A stretch of 21,004 bases of DNA from Chloroflexota bacterium (GTDB lineage Bacteria > Chloroflexota > Dehalococcoidia > Tepidiformales > Tepidiformaceae). The DNA lies in the NCBI GenBank assembly GCA_021823905.1, contig JAKALX010000009.1, positions 1 through 21,004 of the forward strand. Reading direction: 5' to 3'. The position numbers were made by a program, and so were the translations under genes. Of this stretch, positions 1-7,022 are shown one piece after another. The notes under the pieces were generated by a model. The model worked only from the letters and a program-made list of their open reading frames with translations, did not search any database and was not told the origin of the DNA. The stretch's first letter is position 1, and the number at the start of each line of letters is the position of its first letter.

Positions 1-6
1 AAACAG

Positions 7-810
7 ATGAACAGTTCGAGAAGCACGGCCACCCGGCCGATGACGGTTCGCAGCAACGCCGCGTCGAATGGCTCGCAGGCCAGGGGACAACACCCCATTC
101 GCATCCTGCTAGTCGACGACCACGCGGTTATCCGCCAGGCGCTGCGGATGCTTCTCGAGAGCCAACCGGAATTGGAGGTCGTCGCAGACGTCGAGAACGG
201 ACGCGAGGCGGTGACCGCCGTCGAGAAACTGACCCCGGACGTGGTGCTCATGGACGTGGTCATGCCCGGCCTCAACGGCCTCGAGGCGACCCGCCAGATT
301 CGCCGCTCGAACCCGAACACAAGGGTTGTCATGCTCAGCGGCTTCGTCGACGAGGACCAGTTGCTCGACTCGATCCGCTCCGGCGCTTCGGGCTACATCA
401 TCAAGAAGTCCGACGTCTCCGAGCTGGTGCTCGCGATCCAGACGGTGCACCGCGGCAACAGCTACTTCTCGAGCGCCCTCAGCGAAGGCTTCGACCTGGC
501 CGAGGTCCTGTACCAGGCCAAGCGTTCCGATCAGCGTTCCGGTGTCGACGCGCTCACTTCCCGCGAACGCGAAGTGCTCCAGCTTATCGCCGAGGGGTAC
601 ACGAACCAGGGCATCGCCAACGAGCTCTACATCAGCGTGAAGACTGTCGAAGCGCACAAGGCCCACATCATGGCCAAGCTCCATGCCCGGAACCGCACCG
701 ACCTCATCCGCTACGCGATTCGCAAAGGCATCGTGCGCCTCGAGAGCGTGGAAGAGGCTGAGCGTATGCTCGCCAACTTTGGCGATGACGGCAGCACCCT
801 CGCGGGTTGA
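7..810 (+). CDS. NarL/FixJ-family two-component response regulator
   Basis: Phosphorylation-controlled DNA-binding regulator. The receiver domain spans about residues 31-150, with the acidic pair D37/D38, phosphoacceptor D83 (in VLMDVVMPG), conserved S111 and K133/K134. A LuxR-type helix-turn-helix covers about 183-245 (LTSREREVLQLIAEGYTNQ, then VKTVEAHKAHIMAKL). Length (267 aa) exceeds the usual 210-220 aa because of about 30 low-complexity N-terminal residues. The reading frame stays open to the window edge and no ribosome site is visible before ATG 7, so the start could be upstream or at ATG 40. The partner kinase is not in view. A strong terminator follows, separating it from the flagellar operon, so a role in motility control is only inferred from adjacency. 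Confidence 0.9.
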   Translation: MNSSRSTATRPMTVRSNAASNGSQARGQHPIRILLVDDHAVIRQALRMLLESQPELEVVADVENGREAVTAVEKLTPDVVLMDVVMPGLNGLEATRQIRRSNPNTRVVMLSGFVDEDQLLDSIRSGASGYIIKKSDVSELVLAIQTVHRGNSYFSSALSEGFDLAEVLYQAKRSDQRSGVDALTSREREVLQLIAEGYTNQGIANELYISVKTVEAHKAHIMAKLHARNRTDLIRYAIRKGIVRLESVEEAERMLANFGDDGSTLAG

Positions 811-832
811 GCGCCGCGCCACGTTGTATGGG

Positions 833-860
833 AAGCCCGGCCGGGAACGCCGGGCTTTTT
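833..860 (+). terminator. Intrinsic terminator after the response regulator
   Basis: A perfect 9-bp inverted repeat (AAGCCCGGC at 833-841, GCCGGGCTT at 849-857) with a 7-nt loop runs into a T tract at 856-860. It lies 22 bp after the stop codon and should insulate the regulator gene from the flagellar operon. Confidence 0.9.
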
Positions 861-918
861 CGTGCGCCGCCCATGGGCCGCGGCGAAGGTTTCGAAGTAG
901 GGAGCGGGTGCCGAGGTG

Positions 919-986
919 TGAGGGTTCCTGTTTTGCGACTGTGGGCCTTCCCCGATGCCGCGGACAGAGTACCGCCGCCTACCCTG
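919..986 (+). promoter_or_regulatory. Conserved upstream element 1, likely promoter/control region of flbD-fliO operon
   Basis: This stretch shares two blocks with 5059-5125, the only other long gap in front of a flagellar operon. Block A (942-958) matches 5082-5098 at 14 of 17 bases around TTCCCC. Block B (972-986) matches 5111-5125 at 13 of 15 bases and contains TACCCT (980-985), which fits a TAnnnT-type -10 hexamer. A TGAGGG motif (919-924) lies at the same distance (23 bp) from block A as TAAGGG in the other copy. No canonical -35 lies 17 bp upstream of TACCCT, so a promoter needing an activator or an unusual sigma factor is inferred. Confidence 0.55.
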
Positions 987-1014
987 AAGGCACGTTGGAG
1001 CACGCGCACAGGCC

Positions 1015-1215
1015 ATGATCAAACTCACACGTATCGATGGCACGGAATTCTACATGAACCCCGATCTCATCGAGGTTCTGGAAGCGAGCCACGACACGCA
1101 CGTGACCCTCACGAACGGGCACAAATACGTCTGCGCCGAGTCGCCCGAAGTCATCGACGAGCGGAGCGCCGAATTCCGCCGGATGAGCATGGGCGCGGTT
1201 CGGAGGGTGAGCTAG
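1015..1215 (+). CDS. flbD: FlbD/SwrD-family flagellar protein
   Basis: Small (66 aa) FlbD-family protein, beginning MIKLTRIDGTEFYMNPDLIE and carrying the family's typical alternation of short beta-strand segments (VTLTNGHKYVCAES). In Bacillus the homologue SwrD raises flagellar motor torque and sits close to the stator genes; here it directly precedes motA, which supports the same link. Length is typical. It is the first gene of the operon and its stop codon abuts the GTG start of motA. A clear ribosome site before ATG 1015 is not obvious (GGAG at 997-1000 is 14 bp away). Confidence 0.9.
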   Translation: MIKLTRIDGTEFYMNPDLIEVLEASHDTHVTLTNGHKYVCAESPEVIDERSAEFRRMSMGAVRRVS

Positions 1216-2001
1216 GTGGACCTGGCAACCGTCATTGGCGTCACACTCGCGTTCGTCGGGATTATCGGCGGCAATATCGTCGAAGGCGGCAATCCCGGGA
1301 CGCTCGTCAACATCCCCGGCTTCATGATCGTCATCCTCGGATCGTTTGGCGCGATGATGGTCTCTCAGCCGCTGTCGGTCGTGGTTGGGCTGCCAAAGTT
1401 CATCCTCAAGGCCTTCTTTGGCGGCAGCGCGCACGACTCCGCGGGCACCGTCGATCTGTTTGTCCACATGGCCGACAAGGCTCGGCGCGAAGGTCTCCTG
1501 GCGCTCGAGGCTGACGTCGAGAGCATCCATGACCCGTTCACCCGCAAGGGTGTCCAACTGATGATTGACGGCACCGATCCGGAGCTCCTTCGCGAGATCA
1601 TGGAGATCGAGGCGGAGGCGATGAAGCATCGCCATGAGGCGAATTTCGCCGCCCTCGAATTCGTCGGGGGCATCGCCCCCACGATCGGAGTCCTGGGCGC
1701 CGTGATGGGCCTCATGAGCGTGATGAGGCACCTCGACCAGCCGGCAGAAATCGGTCCAGGTATCGCCACGGCGTTCGTGGCCACCTTCTATGGGGTCTTC
1801 ACCGCGAATGTCCTCTGGCTGCCACTGGGGAACAAGCTGAAGACCAAGTCGAAGCACGAGCAGCACGCCCTCAACGTCGTGGTCGAGGGCCTGATGTCTA
1901 TCCAGTCTGGCGAGAACCCGCGCATCGTCCGCGAGAAGCTTGAAGGCTTCCTCGAGCCCAAGGCTCGCCAGAAGAAGGACGACCTCAAGGAGGCTGCGTG
2001 A
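1216..2001 (+). CDS. motA: Flagellar motor stator protein MotA
   Basis: Proton-channel stator subunit of the inner membrane (261 aa, normal length). Four membrane segments are visible: about residues 3-20, 34-50, 147-170 and 181-203. Between segments 2 and 3 is the cytoplasmic loop with charged residues R90/R91 and E92/E98, which contacts FliG in known motors. Channel-lining P155 lies in GGIAPTIGVLGAVMGL, and GIATAFVATFYGVFTAN forms segment 4. The GTG start immediately follows the flbD stop; GGAGGG at 1202-1207 is well placed for it. The stop overlaps the motB start, suggesting translational coupling. Confidence 0.97.
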   Translation: MDLATVIGVTLAFVGIIGGNIVEGGNPGTLVNIPGFMIVILGSFGAMMVSQPLSVVVGLPKFILKAFFGGSAHDSAGTVDLFVHMADKARREGLLALEADVESIHDPFTRKGVQLMIDGTDPELLREIMEIEAEAMKHRHEANFAALEFVGGIAPTIGVLGAVMGLMSVMRHLDQPAEIGPGIATAFVATFYGVFTANVLWLPLGNKLKTKSKHEQHALNVVVEGLMSIQSGENPRIVREKLEGFLEPKARQKKDDLKEAA

Positions 2002-2759
2002 GCAACAAGGTTCCCGACCCCCCAAAGCCCGAGAACCACGAACGCTGGATCGTCAGCTATGCCGACATGCTGACGCTGCTGTTCGCGCTTTTCGTCGTCC
2101 TCTATGCGACGGCCGATCCAAACGCTCGGAAGCTGGAATCAGTCCGCACCTCAATCGACCAGGCGTTCAACGTAGGCGTTAAGAACGGTGATAAAGGAGC
2201 TTCGCCCGTATTCAGCAATGGCGGCGGAATCACACCAACGATCAGCGAACTGAAGTCGCGGGCGATGGTCGACCTCTCGACGAAGATGAATAGCTTCGCC
2301 GCGTCGAAGGGGATCGACGGCAAGGTGCAGGTGAAGAGCGACGCGAACTCGATCACGATCACCCTGGCGGACAACCTCCTGTTCGGCTCGGGAAGCGCGG
2401 ATCTGAAGCCGGGGAGCCAGGAGGTGCTGATGCAGGTCGCCGGCGCGCTGAACGCGCTCCCGAACAACATCCGCATCGAGGGTCACACCGACAACATCCC
2501 GATCTCGAACTCGCAGTATTCGTCGAACTGGGAGCTCTCGGCTGCTCGCGCCGCCAGGGTGCTGCGGTTCCTCGAAGAGGAGGGCGGTCTCAAGCCGTCC
2601 AAGCTGTCGCTCGCCGGCTACGCCGACACGCGGCCGATCGCCGACAACGCCACGGCCGAGGGGCGTGCGCTCAACCGGCGGGCCGACATCGTCATCATGT
2701 ATCCGAGCCAGGAAGAGCTGCAGCAGATCCTTGGCGCGGCCACGCCGGCAGGGAGGTAG
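1998..2759 (+). CDS. motB: Flagellar motor stator protein MotB
   Basis: Stator subunit with one membrane helix and a periplasmic/wall-side OmpA-like domain (253 aa). The helix about 18-36 contains SYADMLTLLFALFVVLY with D23 at the proton-binding position. A plug/linker region follows, then the peptidoglycan-binding domain about 118-237 with EGHTDNIPI (H163, T164, D165), NWELSAARA and the closing NRRADI motif. The presence of this domain implies a peptidoglycan wall. The start is GTG, overlapping the motA stop by 4 nt (GTGA), with AAGGAGG at 1987-1993. Protons rather than sodium as driving ion cannot be settled from the sequence. Confidence 0.97.
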   Translation: MSNKVPDPPKPENHERWIVSYADMLTLLFALFVVLYATADPNARKLESVRTSIDQAFNVGVKNGDKGASPVFSNGGGITPTISELKSRAMVDLSTKMNSFAASKGIDGKVQVKSDANSITITLADNLLFGSGSADLKPGSQEVLMQVAGALNALPNNIRIEGHTDNIPISNSQYSSNWELSAARAARVLRFLEEEGGLKPSKLSLAGYADTRPIADNATAEGRALNRRADIVIMYPSQEELQQILGAATPAGR

Positions 2760-2761
2760 CG

Positions 2762-3253
2762 ATGTACAAGGATCCGAAGGTTCTCGCCGGAGTAGTGGTC
2801 CTCCTTGGGGTGGGGTTCTGGTTCTTCGTCAAGCCCATCGTCATGCCCTCGAAGCCTGCGCCGAAGCCCACCGCGGAACAGATTGCCGCGGCGCCTAGAC
2901 CCACGCTCACGCTCGAAGAACGCGTTCTCAACCTGAAGTCCCCCGCCGCGGCCCCGAACTACGTGAAAGTTTCCCTGGCTCTCGAGTTCGAGGATCCGAA
3001 GCATACCTACCTCAACCTGAAGGGCGCCGCGATCACCGCAGCGAACACCTCGCTGGCCGACGAAATGAAGCCGGACCTGCCCCGTATCTGGGATGCCGTC
3101 ATCAAGACCGTGGGTGGGAAGACGGTCGACCAGGTTGCGACACCGGAGGGGCAGGACGCGTTGAAGGCAGACCTGATTACCGCTCTCAACAGCCAGCTCG
3201 GGGCGGACCGCCGCGTCGAGCGCATCAACTTCGTTACCTGGATCACACAATGA
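2762..3253 (+). CDS. fliL: Flagellar basal body-associated protein FliL
   Basis: Single-pass membrane protein (163 aa) that in other bacteria forms a ring around stators and stabilises them. One helix about residues 7-24, then a proline/alanine-rich linker (25-48), then the FliL domain: YVKVSLALEFEDPK (67-80) and the terminal strand RVERINFVTWITQ, which matches the usual end of the family. Starts 2 bp after the motB stop, with GGGAGG (2751-2756) inside the end of motB. The domain is ordinary in length. Confidence 0.92.
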   Translation: MYKDPKVLAGVVVLLGVGFWFFVKPIVMPSKPAPKPTAEQIAAAPRPTLTLEERVLNLKSPAAAPNYVKVSLALEFEDPKHTYLNLKGAAITAANTSLADEMKPDLPRIWDAVIKTVGGKTVDQVATPEGQDALKADLITALNSQLGADRRVERINFVTWITQ

Positions 3254-3262
3254 GGCAGCGCT

Positions 3263-4366
3263 ATGACCGCCCCGCATGAGGTTCTCGCCCAGCTCCTTTC
3301 CGCCGCACAGGCCGACTCGCTCGACGCCTCGGGGAAACGTGCATGGGCGGCGGCCTCTGGCGCGCTGCGCACGATCCTCGGCAACGCACCCACCGCCCTT
3401 GGCGTGGACGGGCGGCTGGTCATGCCGGACGAGATCGCCGGCGAGTTCGCGGCCCCCCACCTGGTCGCTCCGCTCGAGCTGAGCACCAGCCATGATCAAA
3501 CTGCCACCGCGTACCTCGTTATCCCCACCTCAGAGACAGCGGCAGCCCTCAACTCGGAGGCGGAGGACGCCAGCGACCAGGAGCAGCAAACCATCGTCGT
3601 CGCCTCCACCATGCTCGGCCAGGTCGTTCAGTCACTGAACCTGCAGGTGTTTTCGGCCTCTCCCTCGGGACTTGTCGTCGCCATCGACGACCTTGTTGCG
3701 AACACGATGCCGGCGCTCATCGAGGCGATGGACGAGCCGGCGCTCTACCTGACATTCGTCGCTGACCTCGGGAAGCCCCTCCCCGTCGCGCTCGTGCTCC
3801 CCGGTACGTTCCTCGACATCGTGGCCGGCGCGCTGCCTCTTGAGGCGGCGGCCGCCGAGGCATCCGGCGCCGGCGGGCCACAACCCGCCGCCGGCGCTCC
3901 TTCGTTCTCGCTGACTGCCGATGATCTTGATATGGCAAAGCTCGTCGAAGAAGAAGAACCGGAGCCAACGCCCATCTTTGCGATGCCCAGGCAGCAGCCG
4001 CCGGTACCGCCGCCCCCGCAGCCCAGGCGGCCGGAGCCCGTCCCGCCTCCGGCTCAGCGCGCCCGCTTCGCGCCCATCCCCGATCAGCCGGCGCCCGTCG
4101 GCCAGGCCGGGATCGACCTCCTCGCCGGCCTGCAGATGAACGTCTCGGTCGAGCTGGGGCGGACTGAGCTGACCGTCGCCGACATCCTTGGACTTGGCCC
4201 GGGCTCGGTGATCGAACTCGACCGCATCGCTGGCGAACCCGTTGACATCCTCGTGAACGACCGGCTGATCGCTCGCGGCGAGGTCGTGGTCGTCGACGAG
4301 AACTTTGGTGTACGAGTCGTCGAGGTCATCCGGCGGCAGGCCGAACAAGAAGAAGCCATCGGATGA
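3263..4366 (+). CDS. fliN: Flagellar motor switch protein, FliN/FliY-like
   Basis: C-ring switch protein of 367 aa, far longer than a simple FliN (about 80-140 aa) and similar in length to FliY. Residues about 283-357 form a clear SpoA domain (MNVSVELGRTELTVADIL, then SVIELDRIAGEPVDILVND, RGEVVVVDENFGVRVVEV). A Pro-rich linker (about 234-280) joins it to a divergent N-terminal half (1-195) that vaguely resembles the CheC/FliM middle fold (for example residues 110-190). The FliM/FliY N-terminal CheY-binding motif (LSQxEIDALL type) is not seen. No fliM lies beside it. GAGG at 3252-3255 supports ATG 3263. FliN vs FliY naming is uncertain; the SpoA assignment is not. Confidence 0.85.
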   Translation: MTAPHEVLAQLLSAAQADSLDASGKRAWAAASGALRTILGNAPTALGVDGRLVMPDEIAGEFAAPHLVAPLELSTSHDQTATAYLVIPTSETAAALNSEAEDASDQEQQTIVVASTMLGQVVQSLNLQVFSASPSGLVVAIDDLVANTMPALIEAMDEPALYLTFVADLGKPLPVALVLPGTFLDIVAGALPLEAAAAEASGAGGPQPAAGAPSFSLTADDLDMAKLVEEEEPEPTPIFAMPRQQPPVPPPPQPRRPEPVPPPAQRARFAPIPDQPAPVGQAGIDLLAGLQMNVSVELGRTELTVADILGLGPGSVIELDRIAGEPVDILVNDRLIARGEVVVVDENFGVRVVEVIRRQAEQEEAIG

Positions 4367-4971
4367 ACGATCCCAGGCAGCGAAAGAAGCTGATGTGGGC
4401 CCTCGCCCTCGGGGCCACCCTGCTCGTCTCCCTGCTTTTCATTGCGATGCTCGCACCCAGCAACGCGCCTGCCGACCCGGTAATTCGCGTGGCTGGCGCC
4501 GGCGGCGCGCCTGGTGCGACACCCGCCGCGGCCTCGGGTGGCAGCGGCTTCAGCCTCGGCGGCGGCCAACTGGTGTCGCTGGCCTGGCGGCTCGCGTTGG
4601 TCGCCCTCATTATCGGCGTCTCCATACTTGGCCTGCGCTGGTGGGGCAAGAAGACGGCCGGGCCGCGAAGCACCACCGGGTTCATCAAAGTCGTCGATAC
4701 GCTCGCCATTAGCAATGGACGGACGATTCATCTCGTGGCACTTGGCGACCGCGTCATTGCCGTGGGTGCGACGGCACAGCAACTCTCGCTGCTCAACGAG
4801 CTAACCGAGGAAGAAGCCGCTCGCGTTCTGGCGTCCGTCCCACAGCCATCCGATCAGCCGCTGGCCGCGTTCGCGGCGGAGTTGTTTCAGTCGATGCGCC
4901 GCGGCGGCGCACAGGCGCGACGGCCGGGCGCACAGGACCGGCCGGCAACCGTCGCCGCCGACGAGCGCTAG
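4363..4971 (+). CDS. fliO: Flagellar biosynthesis protein FliO
   Basis: Assembly factor that helps the FliP pore of the export gate form in the membrane. 202 aa with two apparent hydrophobic segments (about 11-30 and 74-94) separated by a Gly/Ala-rich stretch; the first may act as a signal peptide or anchor. The conserved cytoplasmic part follows: FIKVVDTLAISNGRTIHLVA (107-126), then LGDRVIAVGATAQQLSLLNEL. The C-terminus is basic and unstructured. ATG overlaps the previous stop by 4 nt (ATGA). This is the last gene of the first operon; no T-rich hairpin terminator is visible in the 168 bp that follow, so read-through into fliP is possible. Confidence 0.88.
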   Translation: MNDPRQRKKLMWALALGATLLVSLLFIAMLAPSNAPADPVIRVAGAGGAPGATPAAASGGSGFSLGGGQLVSLAWRLALVALIIGVSILGLRWWGKKTAGPRSTTGFIKVVDTLAISNGRTIHLVALGDRVIAVGATAQQLSLLNELTEEEAARVLASVPQPSDQPLAAFAAELFQSMRRGGAQARRPGAQDRPATVAADER

Positions 4972-5058
4972 GCCGGGGTCTTCGCGACCGCCGTCCAACC
5001 AGATTCCCAGGTCGGTGAGGGCAAGCGGCTCCCGATTTAGGGGCGCGGCTCCGGGGCG

Positions 5059-5125
5059 TAAGGGGTTCGCCTCTGGCCGGATGGGCGTTCCCCAATACTG
5101 AGCCCGCACCCCGCTGCCTACGCTG
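5059..5125 (+). promoter_or_regulatory. Conserved upstream element 2, likely promoter/control region of fliP-flgL operon
   Basis: Second copy of the two-block element. TAAGGG at 5059-5064, block A at 5082-5098 (centre TTCCCC, 5088-5093) and block B at 5111-5125 with TACGCT (5119-5124) as possible -10. Block spacing is 12 bp here and 13 bp in copy 1. A start site 6-8 bp after TACGCT would leave under 15 nt of leader before ATG 5140, but a usual leader before TTG 5164. Function is inferred from position and conservation only. Confidence 0.55.
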
Positions 5126-5139
5126 GTGACGCATCCCAG

Positions 5140-5952
5140 ATGGGACGCAGCGGGGGACGCCGGTTGACCACGCAGGGGCTCGCAAAGCGGCGAATTGGAC
5201 GGCGAACGCTCCTCGCCTTGCTGTTCGTCAGTGTCGCGCTTCTCGCCCTGACGGGGTGTGCCACCCAGACGGCGCAGGCGCAGGGGCAGTCCCAGGTCGG
5301 GACGATCGACGCCCAGAATCCGCAGAACATCTCCTCGGCGATTCAGATTCTCATCCTCGTCACGGTGCTCTCGCTCGCCCCCGCGATTCTCGTGATGGTC
5401 ACGTCGTTCACCCGGATCATCGTTGTCCTCTCCCTGGTGCGGAACGCGATCGGCATCCCGCAGTTGCCGCCCAACCAGGTGCTCATCGGGCTCGCGCTGT
5501 TCCTGACGGCGTTCGTGATGGCGCCCGCGATCAAGACGATCAACAGCCAGGCCGTGCAGCCGTACCTCAACGGCACGATCACGCAGCAGGAGGCGTTCGA
5601 CCGCGGCGAAACGCCCCTCCGAGCCTTCATGCTCAAGCAGACTCGGGAGCAGGATCTCGGGCTCTTCTTGAAGCTCAGCAACATGGACAAACCCGCGACC
5701 CAGGACGACATCCCGACCTACGTGCTCGTCCCTGCGTTCACGATCTCCGAGCTCAAAACAGCCTTTCAGATGGGCTTTGTGATGTTCGTGCCGTTCCTCA
5801 TCATCGACCTCGTCGTGTCCTCGGCGTTGCTCAGCATGGGCATGATGATGCTGCCGCCCGTCGTCGTCTCGCTCCCGTTCAAGATCTTGCTATTCGTCCT
5901 GGTCGATGGCTGGTACCTGATCGTGGGCTCGCTCGTCGGAAGCTTCAATTGA
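5140..5952 (+). CDS. fliP: Flagellar export gate protein FliP
   Basis: Core pore subunit of the flagellar type III export gate (270 aa). Membrane segments lie about residues 24-39 (signal), 65-88, 114-133, 209-231 and 239-262. The family signature is clear: TSFTRIIVVLSLVRNAIGIP (88-107) followed by QLPPNQVLIGLALFLTAF. A twin-arginine-like basic N-terminus precedes the signal sequence, whose end LLALTGC (C40) fits a lipobox, unusual for FliP; an alternative signal peptidase I site after AQA (about 46-48) is possible. Start is uncertain: ATG 5140 has no ribosome site, whereas in-frame TTG 5164 is preceded by GGGGGA (5152-5157). First gene of the long operon. Confidence 0.96.
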   Translation: MGRSGGRRLTTQGLAKRRIGRRTLLALLFVSVALLALTGCATQTAQAQGQSQVGTIDAQNPQNISSAIQILILVTVLSLAPAILVMVTSFTRIIVVLSLVRNAIGIPQLPPNQVLIGLALFLTAFVMAPAIKTINSQAVQPYLNGTITQQEAFDRGETPLRAFMLKQTREQDLGLFLKLSNMDKPATQDDIPTYVLVPAFTISELKTAFQMGFVMFVPFLIIDLVVSSALLSMGMMMLPPVVVSLPFKILLFVLVDGWYLIVGSLVGSFN

Positions 5953-5965
5953 CAGGAGTGATGGT

Positions 5966-6235
5966 GTGAACGAAGCCGTCGTGCTCGGGCTGGCAAAAGA
6001 GTCGCTCATGGTGGCCCTCGAGGTGGCCGCGCCAATTCTCGGGGCGAGCCTCGTCATCGGCGTCGTCGTAAGCCTCATCCAGGCCGTCACCCAGGTGAAC
6101 GAGATGACGCTGACGTTCGTGCCGAAACTCATTGGCGTCTTCGTTGCCATGCTCATCTTCGGGCCGTGGATGCTGGAAACGATGTCGAGCTTCTCGGCCG
6201 GGCTCTTCGCGAATATGGCGAGTTACGGCAGGTGA
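5966..6235 (+). CDS. fliQ: Flagellar export gate protein FliQ
   Basis: Small two-helix subunit of the export gate (89 aa, typical). Hydrophobic helices about residues 17-40 (LEVAAPILGASLVIGVVVSL) and 51-72; between them IQAVTQVNEMTLTFVPKL, the strongly conserved FliQ loop. The start is GTG at 5966, with AGGAG (5954-5958) well spaced; the nearby ATG 5961 is out of frame and hits a stop after two codons. Lies 13 bp after fliP and 13 bp before fliR. Confidence 0.95.
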   Translation: MNEAVVLGLAKESLMVALEVAAPILGASLVIGVVVSLIQAVTQVNEMTLTFVPKLIGVFVAMLIFGPWMLETMSSFSAGLFANMASYGR

Positions 6236-6248
6236 TGGGATAACCGCG

Positions 6249-7022
6249 ATGCCGACGCTCTCGCCCACCTTCTCCTACACCTTCCTCCTGCTCCTGATCA
6301 GGGTGAGCGGGATGCTGGTGTCCGCGCCGCTGCTCTCCCATAAGGGCATTCCGTCGTGGACGAAGGTTGGCTTCGCGGTCTTCTTCGCGCTTGTGCTCGT
6401 CCCGTTGCAGCAGGATCGGGCGCCGCAACCGCCCCAGCAGCTTGGCACGGTCGTCGACGCGGTCATCCGCGAGGTGCTGTTCGGGCTCGCGCTGGGGCTG
6501 GCCATGAACCTGGTGTTCATGGGGCTCCAACTGGCGTCGCGCATCGTCGGGGTGCAGATGGGTTTTGGCATCGGCGCCGTGCTCGACCCGATCACCGGTG
6601 CTGAGTTCGGGACGTTCGACCAGTTCTATGCCCTGCTGGTCACGCTCGTCTTCTTCACCATCAACGGGCACCACCTCGTCATCCAGGTGCTGGCCGAAAC
6701 CACTCGCGGCGTTCCCCTCGGGTCGTTCGATCCGTTCTCGCTGCAGATCGCCGGGATCACCGGCCTCATCGCCGGCCTGACGGTCACCGCCGTGCGGATG
6801 GCGATGCCGGTGATGGCGGCGCTGTTCCTGACGGACCTCGGGCTCGGCTTCGTGGCGCGAACCGTGCCGCAGGTGCAGGTCCTGGTCGTCGGCGCCCCGA
6901 TCAAGATCGTTGTCGGTGTGGTCGTCCTCGGAGCGGCCCTGCCCGTGACGGTGGCGATGATGAACACGGTCATCAACTCGCAACTGGCCGGCTCGAGCCA
7001 GGTGCTGCTGGGGACGCGCTAA
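6249..7022 (+). CDS. fliR: Flagellar export gate protein FliR
   Basis: Third membrane subunit of the FliPQR pore (257 aa, typical). Several hydrophobic segments are visible: about residues 7-25, 35-50, 74-100, 125-150, 175-205 and 215-240. The family motifs GVQMGFGIGAVLDPITGAEF and TINGHHLVIQVL are intact. I chose ATG 6249 because it gives the expected N-terminus (MPTLSPTFSYTFLLLLIRVSG-like) and length; the frame stays open further upstream but that part overlaps fliQ and reads as non-protein-like. Its TAA stop is immediately followed by the flhB ATG. Confidence 0.96.
   Translation: MPTLSPTFSYTFLLLLIRVSGMLVSAPLLSHKGIPSWTKVGFAVFFALVLVPLQQDRAPQPPQQLGTVVDAVIREVLFGLALGLAMNLVFMGLQLASRIVGVQMGFGIGAVLDPITGAEFGTFDQFYALLVTLVFFTINGHHLVIQVLAETTRGVPLGSFDPFSLQIAGITGLIAGLTVTAVRMAMPVMAALFLTDLGLGFVARTVPQVQVLVVGAPIKIVVGVVVLGAALPVTVAMMNTVINSQLAGSSQVLLGTR

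Noticed and set aside
807..1514. Possible gene covering the gap, flbD and the start of motA on the plus strand
   Set aside because: It reads Arg/His/Pro-rich, overlaps well-supported genes in another frame and spans the terminator.
3867..3897. GC-rich inverted repeat inside the fliN/fliY-like gene
   Set aside because: The arms have a 3-nt bulge and it encodes part of the Gly/Ala/Pro linker of the protein. There is no T run. Probably incidental.
5059..5083. Sigma-28 promoter TAAG ... GCCGGATG in the fliP upstream region
   Set aside because: The spacer is 13 bp rather than about 15, and the second half carries an inserted base. The conserved block pair at 5082-5125 explains the region better.
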